A stretch of 64,000 nt of DNA, taken from positions 1,922,001 through 1,986,000 of the forward strand of contig NZ_CP054931.1 of the NCBI RefSeq assembly GCF_013364355.1, read 5' to 3'. The translations under genes and the position numbers were made by a program. Below, piece by piece: positions 8,482 through 16,167 of the stretch (the first letter of the stretch is position 1; each line of letters starts with the position of its first letter). Origin of the DNA: Stenotrophomonas sp. NA06056 (GTDB taxonomy: Bacteria; Pseudomonadota; Gammaproteobacteria; Xanthomonadales; Xanthomonadaceae). The notes under the pieces were generated by a model. The model searched no databases and had not been told where the DNA came from. It was given only the letters and a program-made list of their open reading frames with translations.

Positions 8482-9942
8482 ATGCGCCACCTTCTCTTTC
8501 TTTTCGTCCTGTTGCTGGCATGGCCGGCCAACGATGCCCACGCCCAGCAGGATGACCTGCGCCGTGTGCTTGAACAGGGCAGTGAACTGCGTTACCAGCA
8601 GCAGGACCTGCAGCGCCTGCGCCAGGCCGAAGGCGAGCGCCCCACGGTGACCATCGACGGCCAGCAGTATCGGGTCGAACGCAACGTCGACGACCTCGGC
8701 CAGGCGCTCTACCTGTCGCTGCAGCACCAGCAGTGGCAGGCCGTCGCCGCCTTCCTTGCCGAGTACATCGAACTGCCGGGCCACGACCCGCTGCTACGCC
8801 ACTATGCGCAGGGCGCACTGGCGCGGGTGGGCGGCCAGCATGGCAAGGCCGCCGCCGAATACGAGGCTGTGCTCGCCGCACAGCCGGACTTCCTGCCGGC
8901 GCGGCTGGAGCTGGCGCGTGTCTATGCCGAAGATCAGCGCGACCGCGATGCCATGGCGTTGTTCAGCGCGATCGCCGCCGGCATCGACAGCGATGATGTC
9001 GCTACCGCCGGCGTGCGTACGCGGGTGGACAGTTATCTGGAGGCCCTGCGGGCGCGCCAGCACTGGAAAGGTGCAATGGCGCTGGGCCCGGCCTGGAGTG
9101 ACAACATCAACCGCAGCTCGGCCAGCCGCACCTGCCTGTTCGGCGACGGCACCACCTGCTTCATCGAGCGCACGCTGCCCGATGCGCAGGCTGCGTTCGG
9201 CCTGGATTTCGACGGCAGCCTGGAGCGGCGCCTGCCGCTCGCCGGTCACCATGGACTGTATGTGCGGGGTCTCGCCTTCGGCCAGATATGGCGCGACCAC
9301 CGCCAGTACAACGAACTCAACGCCAGCCTGCAGGCCGGCTACAGCTGGCGCAGCGCCCGCCACACGTTGCTGTTGGCGCCCAGCTATGACTACCAAGCGC
9401 AGGGCAATCGCGCCCTGCAGGGCGGCAGTGGCATGCATGGCGAATGGCAGTTCGCGCTGGATGCGCGCAGCCTGCTCAAGCTGGAGGCGGACTGGAAGCG
9501 CCAACGCTATCGGCAGCAGGGGTTGGCCAGCAACTACGACGGTGAGCTGGCGGCGATCTATGCCACCTGGTTCCGCGCGCTCAATCCACGCTGGACGTTG
9601 TTTGCCGGGGTCGACCTGAGTGACAGCAGCGCCGCCGATCCTGCCAATGGCTATCGCCAGCGTGGCTTGCGCCTGGGCGCAGCACGCCAGTGGAGTGACA
9701 CCACGGCCACCGTGTTCGTGTCGCTGCGCGAGCGGGACTACGATGCCTGGAGCCCGCTGCTGGAAGCACGGCGACAGGACAGCGAGCAGAACCTGATTGC
9801 CATCGTGCGCAGCGAGCGCCTGGCCGTTGCTGGCCTGGTACCCAGCCTGAGCCTGCGCTACGCGCGCATCGACAGCAACGTGGACTGGCTGTACAGCCAC
9901 GACCGCAGCCTGCTGAGCCTGAAATGGGAACGGGCGTTCTGA
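8482..9942 (+). CDS. Slam/DUF560 outer-membrane translocon (type XI secretion)
   Basis: This 486-residue protein has a signal peptide (ending near DAHAQ), a tetratricopeptide-like helical region at about 75-175 (AAAEYEAVLAAQPDFLPARLELARVYAEDQ) and a C-terminal DUF560 barrel whose last strand ends LLSLKWERAF. This is the architecture of surface lipoprotein assembly modulators, which move TbpB/HpuA/hemophilin-type barrel proteins across the outer membrane. Direct adjacency to the hemophilin-like gene gives the cargo assignment. Both genes sit downstream of the ECF-promoter-driven receptor gene and are probably co-induced. Confidence 0.88.
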   Translation: MRHLLFLFVLLLAWPANDAHAQQDDLRRVLEQGSELRYQQQDLQRLRQAEGERPTVTIDGQQYRVERNVDDLGQALYLSLQHQQWQAVAAFLAEYIELPGHDPLLRHYAQGALARVGGQHGKAAAEYEAVLAAQPDFLPARLELARVYAEDQRDRDAMALFSAIAAGIDSDDVATAGVRTRVDSYLEALRARQHWKGAMALGPAWSDNINRSSASRTCLFGDGTTCFIERTLPDAQAAFGLDFDGSLERRLPLAGHHGLYVRGLAFGQIWRDHRQYNELNASLQAGYSWRSARHTLLLAPSYDYQAQGNRALQGGSGMHGEWQFALDARSLLKLEADWKRQRYRQQGLASNYDGELAAIYATWFRALNPRWTLFAGVDLSDSSAADPANGYRQRGLRLGAARQWSDTTATVFVSLRERDYDAWSPLLEARRQDSEQNLIAIVRSERLAVAGLVPSLSLRYARIDSNVDWLYSHDRSLLSLKWERAF

Positions 9943-9988
9943 TCCGCCGGGCGGGGCGGGAGGGGCGGGGCGGAATAGTCCATTTATC

Positions 9989-10008
9989 CCCAATTTGGCC
10001 AAATTGGG
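9989..10008. promoter_or_regulatory. Perfect 20-bp palindrome, toxin-antitoxin operator candidate
   Basis: CCCAATTTGGCCAAATTGGG is a perfect inverted repeat 36 bp before the antitoxin ATG. It directly abuts TATAGT (10009-10014), a plausible -10 box. This is the usual position for autoregulation of a type II toxin-antitoxin operon by antitoxin or complex binding. Confidence 0.65.
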
Positions 10009-10044
10009 TATAGTGGGCCCATACCCCTCCGTTGGAGCCGTGCC

Positions 10045-10386
10045 ATGACCCTCCCGCTCGACCTGCCTGGCCTCGACAAGGCCCCGGCGTCCTCGGTCAA
10101 GACCCGCGGCTGGCCCAGCCTGATGCGTACCGTGCGCGAGAAGCAGGCGCTGGTCATCACCAACCACAACCACCCCGAAGCGGTGATCGTGGACATCAGG
10201 ACCTACCAGGAGCTGCTGGCCAGGGCGAGCGGTGGCGACGCTGACGAGCGCAGCGACGTGCTTTCACGCCTGCGTACCGAGTTCGACCAGGCGCTGGTTG
10301 GGCTGCAGCGGGGTGAGGGGCTGGGCAAGGTGATGGGCAAGCCGATCCGCCGCGGCCATAAGGTCGCGCTCGGCCGTCCGCTCTGA
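10045..10386 (+). CDS. Phd/YefM-type antitoxin
   Basis: The 113-residue protein has the short Phd/YefM core: MRTVREKQALVITNHNHPEAVIVDIRTYQELLARA at about residues 30-65. This fold binds operator DNA, and the C-terminal tail would neutralise a toxin. A TTGGAG site precedes the start. The stop is 3 nt before the zeta-like toxin, indicating translational coupling. Pairing a Phd-type antitoxin with a zeta-type kinase differs from the classical epsilon/zeta pair, so neutralisation by this protein is inferred from the operon. Confidence 0.82.
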   Translation: MTLPLDLPGLDKAPASSVKTRGWPSLMRTVREKQALVITNHNHPEAVIVDIRTYQELLARASGGDADERSDVLSRLRTEFDQALVGLQRGEGLGKVMGKPIRRGHKVALGRPL

Positions 10387-10389
10387 ATC

Positions 10390-11043
10390 GTGGGGCGGAT
10401 ACTGGCGTTGGCCGGCGTCAACGGCGCCGGCAAGAGTTCGCTGCTCGGCACCTGGCTGGAGGCCGACGGCCTGGGCTGGTACAACCCGGACAGCTTCACC
10501 CGACGCCTGGTGGAGGCGGGCTGGTCATTGCCCGAAGCCAACGCTGAAGCGTGGCAGGAGGGCGCACGACGGCTGCGCAAGGCCATCGCTGACGGCAGCG
10601 ACTTCGCCTTTGAAACCACCTTGGGCGGCAACACCATTCCACGCCTGTTGCGCGAGGCCTGCAGTCAACACGACGTGGCGATCTGGTTCTGCGGATTGGC
10701 TACGGTTGAACTGCATGTGGCCCGTGTGGCGACCCGCGTTGCCGCCGGTGGCCACGACATCCCGCAGGACAAGATCCGCGCCCGCTTCGATTCCGCGCGC
10801 GAGAACCTGTTGGCATTGATGCCGCACCTCGCCGAACTGCACGTGTATGACAACAGTGCGCCAGCCGATCGGCATGGGCGTGTTGCCCCCTTGCCGGTGC
10901 TGGCGCTGGATCGCCTGGGCCTGCAGTATCCGGTGTCGGTGGTGGAGCTGCTGCATACCCCGGACTGGGCCAAGCCCATCGTCATGCGTGCGATGGAGCT
11001 GCATGCGGACGGCACGTCGCTTGCCGGCCCGCCTGTGCGATGA
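10390..11043 (+). CDS. Zeta-toxin-like P-loop kinase
   Basis: Translation starts at GTG 10390 and gives 217 residues. The Walker A motif is GVNGAGKSS at about residues 9-17. NPDSFTR (about 38-44) and FETTLGG (about 77-83) match zeta/PezT-type kinases, which phosphorylate UDP-N-acetylglucosamine and block wall synthesis. Residues AARVA/RFDSARENL near 120-140 resemble the substrate/ATP-lid region. It is coupled to the Phd-like antitoxin. Activity as a toxin is inferred from family and context. Confidence 0.85.
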   Translation: MGRILALAGVNGAGKSSLLGTWLEADGLGWYNPDSFTRRLVEAGWSLPEANAEAWQEGARRLRKAIADGSDFAFETTLGGNTIPRLLREACSQHDVAIWFCGLATVELHVARVATRVAAGGHDIPQDKIRARFDSARENLLALMPHLAELHVYDNSAPADRHGRVAPLPVLALDRLGLQYPVSVVELLHTPDWAKPIVMRAMELHADGTSLAGPPVR

Positions 11044-11078
11044 TCCGACTCCGCAGATTCATTGATCGAGGAACAGGG

Positions 11079-11699
11079 ATGTACGAGCGGAAGCATTGGC
11101 AGGCCATTGGCCTGCGCGCGCTGGTGGCGGCCATGGCATTGACGGTGGCGGCACCGCTGCTGGCACAGGATGCAATGCCGGCCGATGCCAAGGACGAGGC
11201 GAAAAACGAGCCGATGAGCTACGACAGGGCACGTCGTGCAGCCGAGGCGTCCCTGCGCCTGCACCCGGGCACCGACAGCCAGTACGACTACCGCCCGCTG
11301 TGGGCCGGCAATGCCGACCTCGATGGCGATGGCCGCCCGGAGATCGTCTATCTCTACACCGCGACCCAGACCGGAAGCGCGATGCAGCTCAACGAACTGG
11401 TGGTGATGACCCCGCTGGCCGAAGCCGATGCACGGGGCCAGTCCGCGTCACCGGGAAAATCCGCCTATGACGACGAAACCTACACGTTGATCCGCGCGTC
11501 CGGTTACGCCGATGACACTGCCGTGCACATTCCCGGTGAAATGGAAACGATCACCTTGGACGGTGACCGCATCCGCGTGACCTTCAACAGCACCCGCAAT
11601 TCAAAGCTGTGCGTGCGTGGCAAGGTAGCCTGCCCACCGGAAGGACAGCACGCCTGGGTGTATCGCTGGAGCCAGGGCAAGCTGAGCCGCGCCGAGTAA
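11079..11699 (+). CDS. Secreted protein of unknown function, paralogue 1
   Basis: The ATG at 11079 follows GAGGA and starts a signal peptide ending near PLLAQD, giving 206 residues. The mature part contains NADLDGDGRPEIVYLYT, a Ca-binding FG-GAP/VCBS-like aspartate loop, and two late cysteines (CVRGKVAC). It is clearly homologous to the next gene along its whole length (AAEASLR, DLDGDGR-E-VY, IRASGY, CPP-G, W-GKL-R). An ATG overlapping the zeta stop at 11040 is in frame but lacks a good ribosome site. I do not recognise a function. Confidence 0.75.
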   Translation: MYERKHWQAIGLRALVAAMALTVAAPLLAQDAMPADAKDEAKNEPMSYDRARRAAEASLRLHPGTDSQYDYRPLWAGNADLDGDGRPEIVYLYTATQTGSAMQLNELVVMTPLAEADARGQSASPGKSAYDDETYTLIRASGYADDTAVHIPGEMETITLDGDRIRVTFNSTRNSKLCVRGKVACPPEGQHAWVYRWSQGKLSRAE

Positions 11700-11714
11700 T
11701 CCGCATCAACGGCA

Positions 11715-11735
11715 GCGCCGGGCCATGCCCGGCGC
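11715..11735. terminator. Compact hairpin between the two paralogues
   Basis: Perfect 9-bp arms GCGCCGGGC and GCCCGGCGC flank a CAT loop. There is no T-run. It may be a REP-like element or a processing/attenuation stem. The AAGGAG of the next gene follows. Confidence 0.45.
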
Positions 11736-11763
11736 ATGCAGGGCATCCACCAAGGAGAACACC

Positions 11764-12363
11764 ATGCACGGATCTGCATCGTCCTGTTCCATCCTGCTGC
11801 CGGCCGCATTCGCGCTTTACGCGATGGTCGGCTGCGCTCCAGCATCTGCGGCGTCGACCGCATCGCCACCGAGCCTGGTACAGGCGTTCCACGCAGCCGA
11901 GGCCTCGCTGCGTCGTATCCCGGGCGATGACATTGAAAGTGATTTCCGCCCTGTGTGGACCGCCGTTGCCGATCTGGACGGTGATGGGCGCGCCGAGGTG
12001 GTGTACTTCTACACCTCTACCTATACCGGTGGCTCGTTCGCACAGAGCAATGTGATTGCGGTGATGACGGCACTGGCAGCGGATGATCCACGCGGCAAGG
12101 AAAACCCCAAGAGCCTGTCGCGAGTGGAGGCAGAGGACTTCGCCGCCATCCGCGCGTCAGGTTACGGCGATGATGCGGGCGAGCAGATTCCGGGTGCAGT
12201 GCACTCCATCAGGATCGAAGGTGACCGCATCATCGTCGCGTTCAAGGTCGTTGCCGGTGCGAGCACCTGCGATGTCATGGACTACAAGCATGTCTGCCCG
12301 CCGGATGGCGACTATGTCTGGACCCTGCGCTGGACGCCGGGCAAGCTGACCCGCGTCGACTAG
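11764..12363 (+). CDS. Secreted or lipoprotein of unknown function, paralogue 2
   Basis: The 199-residue product starts at ATG 11764 after AAGGAG. Its signal sequence carries AMVGCAPAS, a plausible lipobox with Cys at about residue 22, so a lipoprotein is possible, unlike paralogue 1. The mature domain repeats the paralogue's layout: FHAAEASLRRIPGDD, VADLDGDGRAEVVYFYT, AIRASGYGDD, a Cys pair and a WTPGKLTR end. Side-by-side position indicates tandem duplication. The function is unknown. Confidence 0.75.
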   Translation: MHGSASSCSILLPAAFALYAMVGCAPASAASTASPPSLVQAFHAAEASLRRIPGDDIESDFRPVWTAVADLDGDGRAEVVYFYTSTYTGGSFAQSNVIAVMTALAADDPRGKENPKSLSRVEAEDFAAIRASGYGDDAGEQIPGAVHSIRIEGDRIIVAFKVVAGASTCDVMDYKHVCPPDGDYVWTLRWTPGKLTRVD

Positions 12364-12371
12364 CGTGCACA

Positions 12372-12406
12372 GCCGGCAGGGCCAGGCACTGCCCGGCCCT
12401 GCCGGC
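12372..12406. terminator. Bidirectional terminator-like hairpin
   Basis: A perfect 12-bp stem (GCCGGCAGGGCC and GGCCCTGCCGGC) lies between the convergent ends of the secreted-protein gene and the MFS gene. Only a weak T-rich stretch (CTTGCT) follows. Confidence 0.65.
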
Positions 12407-12411
12407 CTTGC

Positions 12412-13899
12412 TCAGGCCGGAGTCACCTGTTCCGGCTCTGCCGCCTCCGGCAACGGCGGCAGGGCGCGGTCAACCGTTACCGGTGCATCGCTCTTCAGCA
12501 GCGCGGCTGCCTCCTTGTCGCAGCCCACGGCCGGCGGTGAACCGCGCAGCGGCAGGCCGGCGGTTTCCTTCACGAAGATCATCGTGATCAGGCCGATCAC
12601 CGCTGCACCCATCAGGTAGTAGGCCGGCACCAGCGGATCACCGGTGCGTTCCACCAGCCATGCGGTGACCAGCGGCGTGGTGCCGCCAAACAGCGACACC
12701 GACACGTTGAACGCAATGGACAGCGCGCTGTAGCGTACCGGCGTGTAGAACAATGCCGGCAGCGTGGAGGGCATCGAACTGGTAAAGCACACCAGCGCCA
12801 GGCCCAGCAGCATCAACCCAAGGAAGATCAGCCAGTCGTTGCCGCTGCCCACCAGCAGCAGGCTCGGCACCGCCAGCACCAGCAGCGCGATGCAGGCGCC
12901 GATGATCATCGGGCGTCGGCCCAGCTTGTCGCTGAAAAGGCCGCCAATGATGTTCAACGGCATCATCACCAGCATCACGATGATGATCAGCAGCAGGCCC
13001 TTGCTCTCCGCATAACCCATGGTCACGCTCAGGTAGCTGGGCATGTAGGTCAGCAGCATGTAATCGGTCACATTGAACACCAGCACCAGACCCATGCACA
13101 CGATCAACTGCCTGCCGTGCACGCGCAGCAGCTCACCCAGGCCCGGACGCTCGTGGTCACGCTTCTCGGCCTCTTCCGCATAGGCGCGGAAGGCCGGTGT
13201 TTCCTCCAGCCGCATGCGCATGTACAGGCCCAGCAGGCCGAGTGGGCCGGCCACCAGGAACGGAATGCGCCAGCCCCAGTCCAGCATCTGTCCGCTGCTC
13301 AGCAGCATGTGCAGTGCGGTGACCGTACCGGCACCGGCGATGTAGCCGCCCAGCGTACCGAACTCCAGCCAGCTGCCCATCAGGCCGCGGTTGCGGTCGG
13401 TGGAGTACTCGGCGATGAACGTTGCTGCGCCGCCATACTCGCCGCCGGTGGAGAAGCCCTGCACCACGCGCGCGAGCAGCAACAGCACCGGCGCCCAGAT
13501 GCCGATGCGTTCGTAAGAGGGAATCAGGCCGATGGCGAAGGTGCCCAGCGCCATCATGATCATGGTGAAGGCCAGTACCTTCTGGCGCCCATAGCGGTCG
13601 CCAAGGGGCCCGAACACCATGCCGCCCAGGGGGCGTACCAGGAAGGCCACGGTGAACGTGGCGAACGCAGCGATTACCTGCGCAGTGGGGTTGCTGGACG
13701 GGAAGAACACCTGGCCGATGGTGACGGCAAGATAGCCGTAGACACCGAAGTCGAACCATTCCATCGCATTGCCCAGTGCAGCGGCGCCCACGGCGCGCTT
13801 GAGCATGGGTTTGTCGACAACGGTGATCTCGTCGACCTTCAGATGGCGGCGGCGTTTGAACCAGCCGAAATGGGCATGGGCATCGGAGTTGTCCTGCAT
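12412..13899 (-). CDS. MFS transporter, ProP-like metabolite:proton symporter
   Basis: This 495-residue, 12-helix MFS protein has ALGNAMEWFDFGVYGYLA in helix 1, the GDRYGRQKVLAFT loop after helix 2, and VVQGFSTGGEYGGAATFIAEY in helix 4. These are signatures of the metabolite:H+ symporter subfamily that includes ProP and dicarboxylate/shikimate carriers. The start at 13899 has GGGAG upstream; longer frames are not supported. ProP-like osmolyte uptake is likely but not certain. A hydrophilic C-terminal tail of about 45 residues follows the last helix. Confidence 0.85.
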   Translation of the reverse strand: MQDNSDAHAHFGWFKRRRHLKVDEITVVDKPMLKRAVGAAALGNAMEWFDFGVYGYLAVTIGQVFFPSSNPTAQVIAAFATFTVAFLVRPLGGMVFGPLGDRYGRQKVLAFTMIMMALGTFAIGLIPSYERIGIWAPVLLLLARVVQGFSTGGEYGGAATFIAEYSTDRNRGLMGSWLEFGTLGGYIAGAGTVTALHMLLSSGQMLDWGWRIPFLVAGPLGLLGLYMRMRLEETPAFRAYAEEAEKRDHERPGLGELLRVHGRQLIVCMGLVLVFNVTDYMLLTYMPSYLSVTMGYAESKGLLLIIIVMLVMMPLNIIGGLFSDKLGRRPMIIGACIALLVLAVPSLLLVGSGNDWLIFLGLMLLGLALVCFTSSMPSTLPALFYTPVRYSALSIAFNVSVSLFGGTTPLVTAWLVERTGDPLVPAYYLMGAAVIGLITMIFVKETAGLPLRGSPPAVGCDKEAAALLKSDAPVTVDRALPPLPEAAEPEQVTPA

Positions 13900-14467
13900 G
13901 GGGACTCCCTTGGAAGAATGGAAATGGAATGCGCGGTACGGATGTCCCGAACGTCGGAAACGGCGATGCAGGCGCAGCAGGCGCAGGGGCATCGAATGGA
14001 AGGCCCGGAACGGGGCGGAAGCGGTGCGCGATGAACGCCGTGCACGCGACAAGCATTGCCTGCTGCCAGAATGCAGGACAATCGGATAGGTCCGATTACG
14101 TGTCAGTGCACGCGTGGTGGTGACAGGCGCAGTGTGCGGGCGGGGCAGGGCCCGCAGGCGTCATCCGCCGGGATCCAGCGCGAGGCGATGGAAAGGCGAG
14201 GGGGAAACAATGATGGAAAGCGAAGCGCCAGTCGGCAGTGCTTCCCGCATGCCAGCAACAGGTGCTGACGCGCAGTGGGTCGTGTCGATCATGCGTTCAT
14301 GATAACGATTACAGTGTGAGCGTGCCGAGAATCGCGCCAGCACGAACGCAGCGTTCCACGTCGCCTGTTCATGCAGATGACCCGCGCACATCGAATGAAC
14401 ATGTTGTGCTCACCTCGCTCACGCCACGCCTTTTACGGTGGCTACGAACCAACGCAAGGAGTAACGC
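13900..14467. other. Intergenic region without a supported gene
   Basis: This 568-bp gap separates the divergent MFS and host-attachment genes. Short frames inside it look like noise. It must hold both promoters; a TTCATGATAACGATTACAG stretch near 14298 is its most AT-rich part and may be promoter or regulator DNA, but it is not a convincing Fur box. GCAAGGAG sits just before the 14468 start. Confidence 0.5.
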
Positions 14468-14884
14468 ATGACCCGTCGCATTCCCGAAGGCACTCTGGTT
14501 GTCGTCGCCGATGGTGGCTCGGCCCGCGTATTCACCAACGTCGGCAGCGAGCACAAGCTCACCTTGAAGCAGGAGGGCGAGCTGCGCCTGCAGGACATCA
14601 GCCAGCAGGGTGTGTCCGGGCAGGGGCCGTCCGGCGCGGTGCCCAAGGACATGTCGATCTCGCAGCTCAACGAAGCGACCTTCGCCAAGCAGGTGGCCGA
14701 GCAGCTCAACGAAGATGCGCTCAACAACCGCTACGCGCATCTGGTGCTTATCGCCGATCCCACCACGCTGGGCCGCATCCGTCCGTTGCTGCACAAGGAG
14801 ACGCAGGCGCGGCTGCTGGTCGATATCGCCAAGGATCTGACCAACGCGCCGCTGGAAGACATCCAGCGCACGCTGCAGGCGTAA
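14468..14884 (+). CDS. Host attachment family protein
   Basis: The 138-residue product matches the 'protein required for attachment to host cells' family in length and layout. It opens RIPEGTLVVVADGGSARVF, has a central acidic/polar linker and then YAHLVLIADPTTLGRIRPLL with LVDIAKDLTNAPLEDIQ at the end. Members resemble release-factor-like/RNase-H-like folds and are often stress-linked; no enzymatic role is established. AAGGAG lies upstream. The thioredoxin gene begins 5 nt after the stop, so the two are probably an operon. Confidence 0.8.
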   Translation: MTRRIPEGTLVVVADGGSARVFTNVGSEHKLTLKQEGELRLQDISQQGVSGQGPSGAVPKDMSISQLNEATFAKQVAEQLNEDALNNRYAHLVLIADPTTLGRIRPLLHKETQARLLVDIAKDLTNAPLEDIQRTLQA

Positions 14885-14889
14885 GCGGC

Positions 14890-15213
14890 ATGCCCTTCAT
14901 GCGTGATCATGTCGCCGCCGAACCGGCCCGTGCGGAGGTGGATGCGCAGGCCGGTTGGTTGCTGCTGGAATTCGGCGCGCCCTGGTGCGGTCATTGCCAG
15001 GCCGCGCAACCGCCACTGCAGGCCTTCGTGGACGCGCATGACCTGGCGCACTGGAAGATCGAAGACGGCAAGGGCAAGCCGCTGGGCCGCTCGTTCCAGA
15101 TAAGGCTTTGGCCGACGGTGATCCTGTTGCGTGATGGCAAGGAAGTGGCGCGCGTGGTGCGGCCGGTGGATGCGGCAGACCTTGCAACGCTGCAGAGCGC
15201 GCTGCCGGATTGA
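14890..15213 (+). CDS. Thioredoxin family protein
   Basis: This 107-residue protein has a classical thioredoxin active site with WCGHC at residues 32-36 (GAPWCGHCQAAQPPLQ) and the cis-Pro loop RLWPTVILLRDGKE. The WCGHC variant, rather than WCGPC, is more oxidising in many thioredoxin-fold enzymes. No signal peptide is visible, so it is probably cytoplasmic. Start 14890 is 5 nt after the host-attachment gene stop. A SMAG dimer follows. Confidence 0.85.
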   Translation: MPFMRDHVAAEPARAEVDAQAGWLLLEFGAPWCGHCQAAQPPLQAFVDAHDLAHWKIEDGKGKPLGRSFQIRLWPTVILLRDGKEVARVVRPVDAADLATLQSALPD

Positions 15214-15222
15214 CCGGCTCCT

Positions 15223-15306
15223 GTAGAGCCGAGCCCATGCTCGGTTTGCTCCGCCAGCAAGCGTAGTGCTCGATCACACCAGAGCCGAGCATGCGCTCGG
15301 CTCTAC
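15223..15306. repeat. SMAG repeat dimer (GTAGAGCCGAGC type)
   Basis: It starts GTAGAGCCGAGC and ends with GCTCGGCTCTAC, each forming its own hairpin, so two GTAG-ended units face each other. The second unit contains the palindrome GAGCCGAGCATGCGCTCGGC. A related dimer occurs at 38493. It separates two convergent genes. Confidence 0.8.
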
Positions 15307-15311
15307 ACGCT

Positions 15312-15560
15312 TCAATGCAGCGTCACCCGCACGTGCTGCTCGCGCAGTTCATGCAGCAACCGCCTGCCATGTTGGCTCAGCGCCATCATCGCCACCGTGA
15401 TCTTCTGCAGGCTGTAGCCCGGTCGTAGAAGCACCTGTGGATCGGCCGGCTCGTTCTCGCCGATCAGCATCGCCATGCCCTCGGCGATGTTCAGGGCGTG
15501 CTCGATGCGGAAGAACAGTGATTCCATTTCCGGGGTCAGGATGGGCGGTTCATGCGACAT
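15312..15560 (-). CDS. Small hypothetical protein (82 aa)
   Basis: The start at 15560 (MSHEPPILTPEMESLFFRIE) has AAGGAG upstream. The product is soluble, helical and acidic at the N-terminus, with the core ALNIAEGMAMLIGENEPADP and a basic C-terminal helix SQHGRRLLHELREQHVR. I recognise no family. A longer in-frame extension to 15818 is low-complexity and unsupported. Confidence 0.65.
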   Translation of the reverse strand: MSHEPPILTPEMESLFFRIEHALNIAEGMAMLIGENEPADPQVLLRPGYSLQKITVAMMALSQHGRRLLHELREQHVRVTLH

Positions 15561-16167
15561 GCGATGGCTCCTTGAAGGACGTGGCCCCCCGGAAGGGTGG
15601 TGGGCGATGCGGGGTTGGAACTTCGGCTGAGCTTTGGGAAAAGCCGAAGGGCCATGCGGCCGCCGCGCACCGCCCGCCGCAGTCAAGGCAAGCAGCTCCC
15701 AGGGCTCATTTCGGGGTTCCACACCCGGCAGCGGGTGTGCGCTGCGGTGCCATCGTGCGCAGGTCGCGGGCCGGATTGCCAACCTGTAGAACCCCTGCCG
15801 CATTCGCTTGCTCGCCACCGGTAGCGTCGGCCATGGCCTGACTTCATCTGTGTGGCCTCAATCGCGATATGCAGCGTCATCAAAGACCCTCCTGTTGTCG
15901 CCAATGATTCGAAAAGGATCTCAGGCGAGCCGCGTGGTTTCCATGCAACGGCTTGTACTTCTGCAAGGCCACATGCGTCAGAGGCATGCCTTGGTCGACG
16001 TCCTCCCGGGCACGGGCAGGCCGTGGCGTGATGCGGTATAACGGCGGGGCCGGCGCCGGGGAAGGCGTCGGTATCGAACCCGCAGGACCGTTGTCTGCCG
16101 TTGCAACTGCATCGATGGGCGGCTTGCCGCGCCCATTTGTCGATCATTGGACGAACAGGGGGTAACG
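15561..16167. other. Long intergenic stretch with no firmly supported gene
   Basis: Only one short frame here has a good ribosome site (15683-15880, listed separately). The rest shows no domain-like translation and no repeat. It contains the upstream regions of the small gene at 15560 and of the hydrolase at 16168. Confidence 0.45.
15683..15880 (-). CDS. Possible small ORF (65 aa) with a strong Shine-Dalgarno
   Basis: ACAGGAGGGT lies 5-12 nt before ATG 15880, the best ribosome site in this gap. The peptide begins MTLHIAIEATQMKSG and then turns Arg/Cys-rich without clear coding character. A second frame, ATG 15834 to about 15706, reads MADATGGEQANAAGVLQVGN and looks more protein-like, so a frameshifted small gene is possible. 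No function can be given. Confidence 0.3.
   Translation of the reverse strand: MTLHIAIEATQMKSGHGRRYRWRASECGRGSTGWQSGPRPAHDGTAAHTRCRVWNPEMSPGSCLP

Noticed and set aside
14293..14320. Fur box-like TGATAACGATTACAG
   Set aside because: Too few matches to a Fur dyad and no iron gene nearby.
15223..15306. Possible short CRISPR array
   Set aside because: These are paired GTAG palindromes of SMAG type, not regularly spaced direct repeats, and no cas gene is present.
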